Of a stretch of 53,106 bases of DNA, positions 15,670-23,148 are shown in pieces. Under the pieces are notes generated by a model. The model searched no databases and had not been told where the DNA came from. It saw only the letters and a program-made list of their open reading frames with translations. The position numbers were made by a program, and so were the translations under genes. How positions within the stretch are numbered: the first letter of the stretch is position 1; the number at the start of each line of letters is the position of its first letter. Source of the stretch: Eggerthellaceae bacterium UBA3686 (GTDB lineage: Bacteria; Actinomycetota; Coriobacteriia; Coriobacteriales; Eggerthellaceae); assembly GCA_002371495.1 (NCBI GenBank), contig DFIX01000050.1:9032-62137 (forward strand), in the 5' to 3' direction.

Positions 15670-15701
15670 AGGAGCCGGGGGCAGAACCCCCGGTTCTCCT
15701 T
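15670..15701. terminator. Hairpin after the partner-switching operon
   Basis: AGGAGCCGGGGG pairs with CCCCCGGTTCTCCT over a 5-base loop, with a 2-base bulge. Only a weak TTAAT tail follows. It separates the STAS operon from the CmpB-like genes, so it is a plausible terminator or attenuator. Confidence 0.55.
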
Positions 15702-15743
15702 AATGCGGCCTTGTCGACTAGCGCAAAGGTGAAAGGAAACACG

Positions 15744-17498
15744 ATGGCGGATTCCCCGAGCCCCGAAACGATCGAGTTCAACGATCTTGACGAGCGCCTC
15801 GCGGCCCTCGACGACGCTGAGCGCGCGATCGATCGCGCGTATACGACGGGCAAGGCAGACCGGGCGAAGATCACGCAGATGGCCCAGCTCGACGCTGCCG
15901 AAGCGGTTGCGATGGCGGGCATTGCCATGGAGGCCGACGACGAGGCCGACGAAGCCATGCGCATTGCGGTCATCGCTGAGAAATCGGGCAATCGCGAGAG
16001 CGCCAAGACCGCCCGCAAGAAAGAGCGCGAGGCGCGCAAAAAGGCCAATGCCGAGCACAAGGCGGCTACGAAATCGGCCAAGAAAGCTTACGACGCCATC
16101 AAGTTCAGCGCGCCGAACAAAATGGGGTTCATGCGCGCCGTGCAAGTGGCATTCGCCGTGCACATCGGCATGGTCCTCGTGTGGCTCATACTGACCTCGC
16201 GCGACACCATGAACTACAACGTCACGACGATAATGGACTGGATCATGGCGATACTCGAGGGCGTTGCCTTCTGGATGTTCATCAACCGTTACAAGATCGC
16301 TAAACCCTTCGTCATAATCATGGCGGCAATAGGCCTTGTCGTTCCAGCCGTTGTCGATGTGGCGACGGGGCGTTTCAATCCGTTTGCGCTGTCGTTCAAC
16401 GGCGCTTTCTACATCTTTCTGATCATCTACTTCGCGCTCTCGAAGCGCGTGAGTTCGACGCTCGTCAACGATTTCTCGAAGCATAAAGGCGATTTCGAAA
16501 AGGACGACTTTGTCATAGACCGTCGTGGCTGGCCGTTTTACCGCAATCTCATCATGTATTTCATCCTGTTCTCGGTTATCGGACACTGGATGGAGATGGG
16601 CATGTGTCAGTTCATCATCTTGGGGCTGGTGCAAGGCGAATACGACCCGAACAACACGCTGCTCTGGCGCGATTGGCTCTACCCGTTCCCCATGGAGGGC
16701 GCTGCGGTCGTCATAATCGCGCTGGTCCTGTATCCGTTTTGGCTGTGGCTCAAGAAGAAATTCCCGGGCAAGAAAAGGATCTTCGCCTACTTGCTCAGTT
16801 TCCTGTCGGGTGCGCTGCTGTGCACTCTCATCGAATTTGGCATGGGGCTCATCGTAAATGCCGACTTGCAGCTGTGGGATTACCGCGAGAATTTCTGCAA
16901 CTTCATGGGGCAAGTGTGCTTGCAGAACACCATGGCTTTCGGCGTCGTGGCATCGATTATCACTTGGTGGGTGTACCCGCTGATGGAGCGCAGGATTGCC
17001 CGCGTGCCGCGAGACATAATGAATATCGTGTTCGTGGTCGTGGCCATATTTGGCGCCATTATCTGGTCGCTTTACATCATCAATCCGCCGGGAGTCGACG
17101 AGCAGAACAAGCACCCCGAGTTGGCAGCTGTGATTGCGCAGCAGCAAGCTAAGTACGAGCGGGGGTTGGCACGCGATGATCTGGATTACACCCTTAACAT
17201 GGTCAAGGACGCAAACGAAACTCTTCGTGAAGACCTGACCGCTACATCTGCGTTGACCGACGCAGAAAAGAAGGCGGCGCTCGGGGAGGTCGGCGCCATC
17301 GAGAAGAGCATCAAGGTCATTAGGGAGCAGATTGCGAACGAGGAGGCAAGCGGGGACTCTGCTTCGGCGGAGGACGCTGCAGCGAGCAGTGCGGCTGCGT
17401 CGGGCGGGGCTGTGCCGGGCGAGTCGAGCGAGGCTGCGGCGAGCGAATCGGCTACGAGCGCTTCTGCGTCAAGCGCGGCTGCGTCGAGTGCGAGTTAG
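15744..17498 (+). CDS. CmpB-like membrane protein (putative ABC-transporter type IV family) with coiled-coil N-terminus and Ser/Ala-rich tail
   Basis: The 584-residue protein has a charged coiled-coil N-terminus (about 1-115, many Ala/Lys/Glu), several membrane segments (about 130-430) and an Ala/Ser/Glu-rich C-terminus (about 460-584). The central part (about 255-435) matches the PF06541 type: IGHWMEMGMCQF, WLYPFPMEGAAVV, LLCTLIEFGMGLIV, LWDYRENFCNFMGQVCLQN and WWVYPLM. No ATPase partner is encoded beside it. The start at 15744 was chosen over 15666 because GAAAGGA lies 6 bases upstream and the longer form would run through the hairpin. A second protein with the same core follows. Confidence 0.75.
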   Translation: MADSPSPETIEFNDLDERLAALDDAERAIDRAYTTGKADRAKITQMAQLDAAEAVAMAGIAMEADDEADEAMRIAVIAEKSGNRESAKTARKKEREARKKANAEHKAATKSAKKAYDAIKFSAPNKMGFMRAVQVAFAVHIGMVLVWLILTSRDTMNYNVTTIMDWIMAILEGVAFWMFINRYKIAKPFVIIMAAIGLVVPAVVDVATGRFNPFALSFNGAFYIFLIIYFALSKRVSSTLVNDFSKHKGDFEKDDFVIDRRGWPFYRNLIMYFILFSVIGHWMEMGMCQFIILGLVQGEYDPNNTLLWRDWLYPFPMEGAAVVIIALVLYPFWLWLKKKFPGKKRIFAYLLSFLSGALLCTLIEFGMGLIVNADLQLWDYRENFCNFMGQVCLQNTMAFGVVASIITWWVYPLMERRIARVPRDIMNIVFVVVAIFGAIIWSLYIINPPGVDEQNKHPELAAVIAQQQAKYERGLARDDLDYTLNMVKDANETLREDLTATSALTDAEKKAALGEVGAIEKSIKVIREQIANEEASGDSASAEDAAASSAAASGGAVPGESSEAAASESATSASASSAAASSAS

Positions 17499-17552
17499 AG
17501 CGTCCAAGCAGGTTGTTAAACTGTCGAGAAGCGCCTTGGGAGTCAAGCGTCT

Positions 17553-18617
17553 GTGGGTGAAACGAGCAAGCAGAAAAAGATAGCCTTCGGGCCGATTATT
17601 CGCATCATCGAGATCTACTTCGTTCTTGTTATGGCGACGATTTTGGGCTATGCCCTGATGATGCCGGCTGGGAGCTTTGCGTACGACATAACGCTTTTGC
17701 GCATCATCGTGGTCATGGCGGCAGCTGCGCGTTCGGTTTGGCTCATCGAGAGGCGGTCGGAATCGACTCGGCGCTATGTGGTGATCTCGATGATCGCCGT
17801 CATCGTAATCTCGGTGCTCGATATGATCTTCGGTGGCGAATACGAACGTATTGCCGCGGTGGTCACGATGCCCGTGCTTGTTGCAGGCGGAATCCTGTAT
17901 TTTGGCGGGTCTATTTTTATCGTTTGCTACTTCGCGTTTTCGGAGCATGCGAAGAAGGTTTTCGTCGAGCCAGACAACAAGTCGACTCAGCCTACGAGCG
18001 ATGTTGACGAGAACATTTACGAGAAGCCTTTTACCTGGCCGTGGTTTCGCAACCTGGTTCTTTACTACTGCGTTTTCAGCATCATGGGCCATTGGGCCGA
18101 AATCGGGTTCTGCTGGCTTATCGTGCTCGGCGTGGTCATGGGCGATTACGATTTCAGCCACGCGCAGCTGTGGGATTGGTGGCTGTGCCCGTACCCGGCC
18201 GAGGGCATCGCGGTCGTGCTCATTGCGCTTCTGCTGTTCCCGTTCAAGGAATGGGTGCTGAAGAAGACGGGTGGGCGCGTGTGGTTAACGCTCATCATCA
18301 GTTTCGTTGTGAACATGATCGTTTGCGCGTCGATCGACTTTACGACCGGCATCACGGCAAACGCCAACTACGAGCTATGGGACTACCGTGATCTGCCGTT
18401 CAATTTCATGGGCCAGATTGTTTTGCAGAACACGCTCGTGTACTCGGTGGCGGCCACGTTCATCGTTTGGGTGGTGTACCCGCTCATGGCCAAGTGGCTT
18501 CATCGCATGCCTCCCCGTTACGCTAACGGCCTGTTCGTAGGTTTCGTCGCTTTCTACGTGTTCCTAGAGGTGCTTTACTACGTGCACGTGGGGCCGAACG
18601 GGTTCGTGTTCGGGTAG
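17553..18617 (+). CDS. CmpB-like membrane protein (putative ABC-transporter type IV family), second copy
   Basis: The 354-residue protein has four N-terminal membrane segments (about 12-130), a short acidic loop and then the same core as its neighbour (about 165-320): IMGHWAEIGFCW, WWLCPYPAEGIAVV, IVCASIDFTTGITANA, LWDYRDLPFNFMGQIVLQN and WVVYPLM. It lacks the coiled-coil start and Ser/Ala tail of the first copy. It starts at GTG, 54 bp after the previous stop. The pair looks like an old duplication whose products could form a heteromer. Function unknown. Confidence 0.75.
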   Translation: MGETSKQKKIAFGPIIRIIEIYFVLVMATILGYALMMPAGSFAYDITLLRIIVVMAAAARSVWLIERRSESTRRYVVISMIAVIVISVLDMIFGGEYERIAAVVTMPVLVAGGILYFGGSIFIVCYFAFSEHAKKVFVEPDNKSTQPTSDVDENIYEKPFTWPWFRNLVLYYCVFSIMGHWAEIGFCWLIVLGVVMGDYDFSHAQLWDWWLCPYPAEGIAVVLIALLLFPFKEWVLKKTGGRVWLTLIISFVVNMIVCASIDFTTGITANANYELWDYRDLPFNFMGQIVLQNTLVYSVAATFIVWVVYPLMAKWLHRMPPRYANGLFVGFVAFYVFLEVLYYVHVGPNGFVFG

Positions 18618-18661
18618 GGCGAGAGGTGTGACAAAAAGCTCCCCCTATTTGCGTGTCGTCC

Positions 18662-18771
18662 CGCGGAAGGCCTGATGGCGGCCTACGTTCGCTTGGCTTC
18701 GCCTAACCTATATATTTGCAGGAACAGTGGCCGCAGAATCGCTCACGTAGGCCGCCATCAGGCCTTCCGCT
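18662..18771. repeat. Long palindrome with 25-bp perfect arms
   Basis: The arms at 18662-18686 and 18747-18771 are perfect complements (GCGGAAGGCCTGATGGCGGC and onwards). The 60-base loop contains GCAGAATCGCTCA, also found at the left edge of the window. The 18618-18937 gap otherwise holds only the 5' region of the UPF0145 gene. Confidence 0.85.
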
Positions 18772-18866
18772 ACCGCTTCGTGTAAGGCGCCAAAGGGGAG
18801 CAGTTTCGCGTCATTGCATCATTGCAAGGGTTTTTGAAGATGCGAAGACGGTTTTTGGCGATTGCG

Positions 18867-18874
18867 CGTATAAG
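18867..18874 (+). promoter_or_regulatory. CGTATAAG promoter-like element before the UPF0145 gene
   Basis: CGTATAAG lies 64 bases before the ATG at 18938. It matches boxes at 28013 and 29709 exactly over eight bases. Confidence 0.3.
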
Positions 18875-18937
18875 GGTTGTAAAGGAAAGCGATATTGCGA
18901 GCGGGCAAGGTGCCCATTTGGAAGAAAGGGTCGAAAA

Positions 18938-19249
18938 ATGCTGATCACCACATGCGACGTTATTCCTGGCAAGCAAGTGGAAGTGCTCGGCTTGGTGCGC
19001 GGTAACGTGGTTACCTCAAAACATGTCGGGCGCGATATCATGGCGGGCTTCAAGAACATCGTTGGCGGCGAGATCAAGAGCTATACCGACATGATGAACG
19101 AGGGCCGCGCCATTGCGGAGCAGCGCATGACCGCGGAAGCTCAACAGCTCGGCGCCAACGCAATCATCTGCGCGCGTTACGCAAGCTCGTCGGTTATGGA
19201 AGGCACCCAAGAGATGCTGGCCTACGGTACTGCGGTGCGGTATTTGTAG
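18938..19249 (+). CDS. YbjQ/UPF0145 family protein
   Basis: The 103-residue protein matches the YbjQ (UPF0145) family of small, probably pentameric, putative metal-binding proteins: VEVLGLVRGNVVTSKHVGRD near 16, MNEGRAIAEQRMTAEAQQLGANAIICARY at about 52-80 and a Gly-rich end with YGTAV. The ATG at 18938 follows GAAGAAAGGG; the longer upstream frame has no site and includes the palindrome. It is monocistronic. Biochemical role unknown. Confidence 0.9.
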   Translation: MLITTCDVIPGKQVEVLGLVRGNVVTSKHVGRDIMAGFKNIVGGEIKSYTDMMNEGRAIAEQRMTAEAQQLGANAIICARYASSSVMEGTQEMLAYGTAVRYL

Positions 19250-19319
19250 TTTGTAGCAGACGTTTGCAACAGGCTATAGCAAAGGTTCTGTACAGGCGTT
19301 TTGCAGCAATAACGATATT

Positions 19320-19338
19320 GGCCGACTGGATAGTCGGC
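19320..19338. other. Small hairpin in the 19250-19472 gap
   Basis: GCCGACT and AGTCGGC flank GGAT. No T-run follows, so it is probably not a strong terminator; it lies between the UPF0145 gene and the small-protein gene. Confidence 0.35.
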
Positions 19339-19472
19339 ATATGCGGGGAGGCGCCCTTCGGACGCGCAGGGTAGCAAAGGGGCGCTCCTTGCCAGAAAGA
19401 TTGCGGTAGCGCCGTCGTGCGAGACCGCAGATGAATATATGTTACAACCCTTGGTCCGAGAGGAGGGTGGAC

Positions 19473-19715
19473 GTGGAAAAGCGAAGATTCGAGAGAATGC
19501 TGGAGCAGCTGATGAAGCAGGACCTCGCGGCGGGGACGGAAGAGTTTTGCGATTCTTTGCTCGCGCGCTGCCTAGACGTCCTTGGCTCCGACGACCGGGC
19601 GGTAGACGGTATTTTCGACGGCGTTGAAATTGACGATTCGTATCTGGACTTGCTGGCTGCTGCCGGCGACCTCTCTGCGCTCAATGGAGCGCCTGGCTCC
19701 GACGATAACAAATAG
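19473..19715 (+). CDS. Small acidic protein, paralogue of the one at 11876, ahead of the sigma-factor/exporter operon
   Basis: The 80-residue protein begins at GTG 19473, set by AGGAGG at 19461-19466 with 6-base spacing; an ATG further upstream has no site. It matches the 11876 product at 41 of the first 70 positions without gaps. Its segment VEIDDSYLDLLAAAGD (51-66) parallels the leader motifs IELSDEALDGIAGG and YELTDEELDQVAGG of the two exported-peptide candidates. A 155-bp gap separates it from the sigma factor. It may be a regulator of the adjoining sigma factor or a leader-type substrate whose cleavage site has been lost; neither is proven. Confidence 0.75.
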   Translation: MEKRRFERMLEQLMKQDLAAGTEEFCDSLLARCLDVLGSDDRAVDGIFDGVEIDDSYLDLLAAAGDLSALNGAPGSDDNK

Positions 19716-19870
19716 CCGATAACTGAAAACCGACGGTATTCGAAGCCCAGTTAAAACATGCGGCTTGGCGGAGCTTATTAAATACTCCTGAAATAATATG
19801 TGCTTTGAGATGCTTTTGTTACGCCTGATTATTTACAATTGTCACCAACACCCATTCTACGGAAGGGGAT

Positions 19871-20422
19871 GTGCTTACGGGCGAACAAAAGCAGCATAAT
19901 CGCATCAGGGCCCTTTACCGCAAGGGCGGTAAAGCCAACGAGCGTGAGTTCGAGCGACTCTATTTAGAGAGCTACGGGCTCGTGTATGGCTACGTGCGCG
20001 CACGAATGACCTGCGACGCCGATACAGAAGACGTCGTTGCCGAGGCTTTCCTTAAAGCCGCGCGCGCTTTCAACAGATTCGACCCCTCGCGTTCGAAGTT
20101 CAGCACCTGGGTTGTGACGATTGCCCGCAATTGCATGGTTTCGCATTATCGCAAAGAGCGTTCCTCTGCGGCGCTCGATGACGTGCCCGAGTCGTTTGCC
20201 GCGGTCGAGGGCGGGCAGAGCGCTGTGGACGATCGCGATCTGGCCCTGCGCCTGCTTTCCGTCCTAGACGACGAAGAGCGCGAACTGGTCCTTCTGAAGT
20301 ATCGCGAGGGCTTAAGAAACGTCGAAATCGCCAAGGATCTGGGGATGAACGCCTCGACGGTCTCGACGGTGCTGGCGCGGGCCATGACGAAGATGCGCGG
20401 GGCAGCCGAAAGGAACGCATAA
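19871..20422 (+). CDS. ECF-like RNA polymerase sigma factor
   Basis: The 183-residue protein has sigma region 2 (about 25-92: FERLYLESYGLVYGYVRARM, DTEDVVAEAFLKAARAFNRFD, FSTWVVTIARNCMVSHYRK) and region 4 (about 125-180: LSVLDDEERELVLLKYREGLRNVEIAKDLGMNASTVSTVLARAMTKMR). There is no region 1 or 3, so it is an ECF-type factor. It starts at GTG 19871 behind GGAAGGGG, and its TAA overlaps the ATG of the HlyD-like gene, so it is the first gene of the exporter operon and probably controls it. No classical membrane anti-sigma factor follows; the small protein before it or the STAS/PP2C system could fill that place. Confidence 0.9.
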   Translation: MLTGEQKQHNRIRALYRKGGKANEREFERLYLESYGLVYGYVRARMTCDADTEDVVAEAFLKAARAFNRFDPSRSKFSTWVVTIARNCMVSHYRKERSSAALDDVPESFAAVEGGQSAVDDRDLALRLLSVLDDEERELVLLKYREGLRNVEIAKDLGMNASTVSTVLARAMTKMRGAAERNA

Positions 20423-20931
20423 TGGCCAACGAGAACAGCTCCATCTTCAACAAGAAGGCCACCGAAAAGCTACGCAGCCCCGATGACCTCGACAAATACG
20501 TGCAAGTGACCAACCCGAGCGTCTGGGTGGTCCTTGTCGCATGCATAGCATTGCTAGCAGGGCTTCTGGGTTGGGGCGTATTCGGCTCGGTTAGCACGAG
20601 CGTTGCGGCTACGGGTGTGGTCGTTGACGGGAAGGCCATGTGCTTTCTTGCTGCAGAGGACGCAGCGAAGGTGCACGAAGGCGATGCTGCGAGCATCAAC
20701 GGCGACAGTATGACGGTGGCGAAAATCGCACCCGTGCCCGTTTCCCGCGACGAGGCGGGCAAGATATTGGCGAGCGACTATTTGGTAAGCACGCTCGTTT
20801 CGGGGGATTGGGCCAACCAGGTTACCTTCGACGGTGATACGACCGGATTGGCCGACGGGGTTCCCTTGCGGGTGTCGATAACGACCGAGCGCATAGCTCC
20901 CATAAGCTTGATTTTGGGAGGAAATGCATGA
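20422..20931 (+). CDS. Minimal HlyD-like adaptor of an NHLM-type export system
   Basis: The 169-residue protein starts like NHLM secretion proteins (SIFNKKATEKLRSPDDLDKYVQVTNPS), then has one membrane segment (VWVVLVACIALLAGLLGWGVFGSV, about 34-57). The remaining part resembles the C-terminal beta-barrel of such adaptors (AEDAAKVHEGDAASINGDS, VAKIAPVPVSRDEA, LRVSITTERIAPISLIL). The lipoyl-like domain and the coiled-coil hairpin that normally lie between are absent, so it is well short of the family's usual 250-plus residues. It would stay close to the membrane, which suits a monoderm cell. Its start overlaps the sigma-factor stop. Confidence 0.8.
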   Translation: MANENSSIFNKKATEKLRSPDDLDKYVQVTNPSVWVVLVACIALLAGLLGWGVFGSVSTSVAATGVVVDGKAMCFLAAEDAAKVHEGDAASINGDSMTVAKIAPVPVSRDEAGKILASDYLVSTLVSGDWANQVTFDGDTTGLADGVPLRVSITTERIAPISLILGGNA

Positions 20932-20991
20932 TTGTAATGCCCATCGCGCCGATGGCGAACCCTCCTCGGCATCGTAAGGTGGGGCGCTGTC

Positions 20992-23148
20992 GTGGCTAAG
21001 ATTCCAAAAGTTCCCCAGGTAATGCAGATGGAGGCGCTCGAGTGCGGCGCCGCCTGCCTTACCATGATCCTCGCCTATTACGGCAAATGGGTTCCGCTCG
21101 AGCAAGTGAGGGCCGATTGCGGCGTTTCGCGCGACGGCTCGAAGGCCTCCAACGTTCTGAAGGCGGCTCGCAGCTACGGGCTTGCCGCCAAGGGCATGAC
21201 GTTTTCGACCGACGCGCTTCGCAGGAAGGGGAGCTTCCCTTGCATCCTGTTCTGGAACTTTAATCACTTCGTCGTGTTGCGCGGGTTCAAGGGCAAGTAC
21301 GCGTTCATCAACGACCCCGCTCGCGGTCAGGTGAAAGTTCCGCTCGATCAGTTCGAGGAGTCGTTTACCGGCATCGTCCTGCTCTTCGAGAAAACCGACG
21401 CCCTGGAAGAGGGCGGCAGCAAGCCCGACACCTTTGGATACGCGCGCAAGAGGCTCGAGGGCTTGGGTCCGGCCATGACGTTCGTCATGCTGACAGCCGC
21501 CGTCACCTCTATCGTGGGCATAGCAAATACATCGCTCGGCCAGGTGTTCATGGACCGGATCCTGACCGGCGACGACCCGGAATGGCTCTTGCCGTTGACC
21601 ATGGTGATGCTTGCCCTGGCGATTATCATCGGCATAGTTTCGGTTCTGAACGCCGTATACCTCGTGCGCATACAGGGAAAGATCGCCGTCGTGTCGTCAT
21701 CGCGCTTCATGCGCCATCTGCTGCACCTGCCGGTCGGTTTTTATGCCCAACGAATGGTGGGCGACCTGCAGCAACGGCAATCGATGAACGAAACAGTCGC
21801 ATTTGCGCTTATCGGTCAGCTGGCACCTGTGCTCGTGAACACGGTGATGCTTGTGCTGTACCTGCTGATCATGCTGAACTACAGCGTGCTGCTGACCGTT
21901 GTCGGTTTGGTCACGGTTCTGGCGAACGCAATCGTTGCGCGCTACATCTCGGGGAAGCGCATAAACATCGCACGTGCTGCGATGGCTGACGCGGGCAAGC
22001 TCTATGCGACGACCGTCGGCGGAATCCAGATGATCGAGACCATCAAGGCTGCGGGTGCCGAGACCGGCTACTTCGGAAGGTGGGCCGGGTACCAGGCGGC
22101 TGTAAACGAGGGCACGGTCCGCACGACGCGCCTGAACGAGTATCTGGGCATGGTACCCCAGCTGATAACCCAGATTGCGAACATTGCCGTGCTCGTGCTG
22201 GGCATTTGGCTGATCGTGGAAGAAGCGTTCACGCCGGGCATGTTGCTCGCTTTTACGGGCTTTTTGGCCGCCTTCATGGCCCCGGTGAACCAGCTTATTA
22301 CGCTGGGGCAGGCCGTTCAGGAGATGCAGACCCAGATGGAGCGCGTCGAGGATGTCATGCGCTACCCGGTCGACGTCCCCGAAGACGAAACGGGCGAGAC
22401 GGACGTTTCGTCGTTTGACCGCGAGAAACTTCAGGGCGTGGTGGACCTGGAGGGCGTCACGTTCGGCTATTCTCCGCTGGAGCCCCCTCTTATCGAAGGG
22501 TTCGACCTGCATCTGGAGCCCGGGCAATGGGTTGCGCTCGTCGGCGGTTCGGGCTGCGGAAAGTCGACCATCGCAAAGATTGTGAGCGGTTTGTACGATC
22601 CGTGGTCAGGCGAAGTGCGCTTCGACGGGAAGCCCCTTCACGACGTGCCCCGACAGATACTGCGCGGTTCGCTTGCGGTGGTTGACCAGGACATCGTGAC
22701 CTTCGATGATTCCGTGTCGGACAACGTGAAGCTCTGGGACAAGTCCATCGAGGACTACGAGGTGATTCTGGCCTGCCGCGACGCGGGAATCCACGATGTC
22801 ATCCTGCAGCGCGAAGGCGCATATTCGTCGCGCATCTTGCCGGGTGGGCGCAATTTCAGCGGCGGACAGCTGCAGAGGCTCGAGATTGCCCGCGTGTTGG
22901 CGCAAGACCCCACCATCATCATCCTCGACGAGGCCACGAGCGCTCTAGACGCGAAGACCGAAGCCGAGGTTATCAAGCGCATCCGCGATCGCGGCATTAC
23001 GTGCATCGTGGTGGCGCATAGGCTTTCGACCATTCGCGACTGCGACGAGATAATCGTGCTCGACGACGGCAAGGTTGTCGAGCGGGGGAACCATTCCGAG
23101 CTGCTTGCGCTCGACGGCGCCTATGTGGAGTTGGTGCGCAATGACTAA
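20992..23148 (+). CDS. Peptidase C39 / ABC exporter of the NHLM bacteriocin type (ABC1)
   Basis: The 718-residue protein has three parts. The N-terminal C39 peptidase has Cys18 (ALECGAACL), His92 (NFNHFVVLRG) and Asp108 (FINDPARG), the full catalytic set that cleaves after a double glycine. Residues about 155-430 form the ABC membrane domain. The nucleotide-binding domain has Walker A at 518-526 (GGSGCGKST), FSGGQLQRLEIARV and IIILDEATSALD. It should cleave leader peptides and export the remainder. GTG start behind AAGGTGG. The next ABC gene overlaps its end by 8 bases, so the two proteins probably form a heterodimer or serve in sequence. Confidence 0.92.
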   Translation: MAKIPKVPQVMQMEALECGAACLTMILAYYGKWVPLEQVRADCGVSRDGSKASNVLKAARSYGLAAKGMTFSTDALRRKGSFPCILFWNFNHFVVLRGFKGKYAFINDPARGQVKVPLDQFEESFTGIVLLFEKTDALEEGGSKPDTFGYARKRLEGLGPAMTFVMLTAAVTSIVGIANTSLGQVFMDRILTGDDPEWLLPLTMVMLALAIIIGIVSVLNAVYLVRIQGKIAVVSSSRFMRHLLHLPVGFYAQRMVGDLQQRQSMNETVAFALIGQLAPVLVNTVMLVLYLLIMLNYSVLLTVVGLVTVLANAIVARYISGKRINIARAAMADAGKLYATTVGGIQMIETIKAAGAETGYFGRWAGYQAAVNEGTVRTTRLNEYLGMVPQLITQIANIAVLVLGIWLIVEEAFTPGMLLAFTGFLAAFMAPVNQLITLGQAVQEMQTQMERVEDVMRYPVDVPEDETGETDVSSFDREKLQGVVDLEGVTFGYSPLEPPLIEGFDLHLEPGQWVALVGGSGCGKSTIAKIVSGLYDPWSGEVRFDGKPLHDVPRQILRGSLAVVDQDIVTFDDSVSDNVKLWDKSIEDYEVILACRDAGIHDVILQREGAYSSRILPGGRNFSGGQLQRLEIARVLAQDPTIIILDEATSALDAKTEAEVIKRIRDRGITCIVVAHRLSTIRDCDEIIVLDDGKVVERGNHSELLALDGAYVELVRND

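Noticed and set aside
20928..20999. 23-codon ORF between the HlyD-like and ABC1 genes (starts at the overlapping ATG)
   Set aside because: It overlaps the start of ABC1, has an atypical composition (RHRKVGRCRG) and no separate ribosome-binding site. It may help translational coupling but is not a supported gene.
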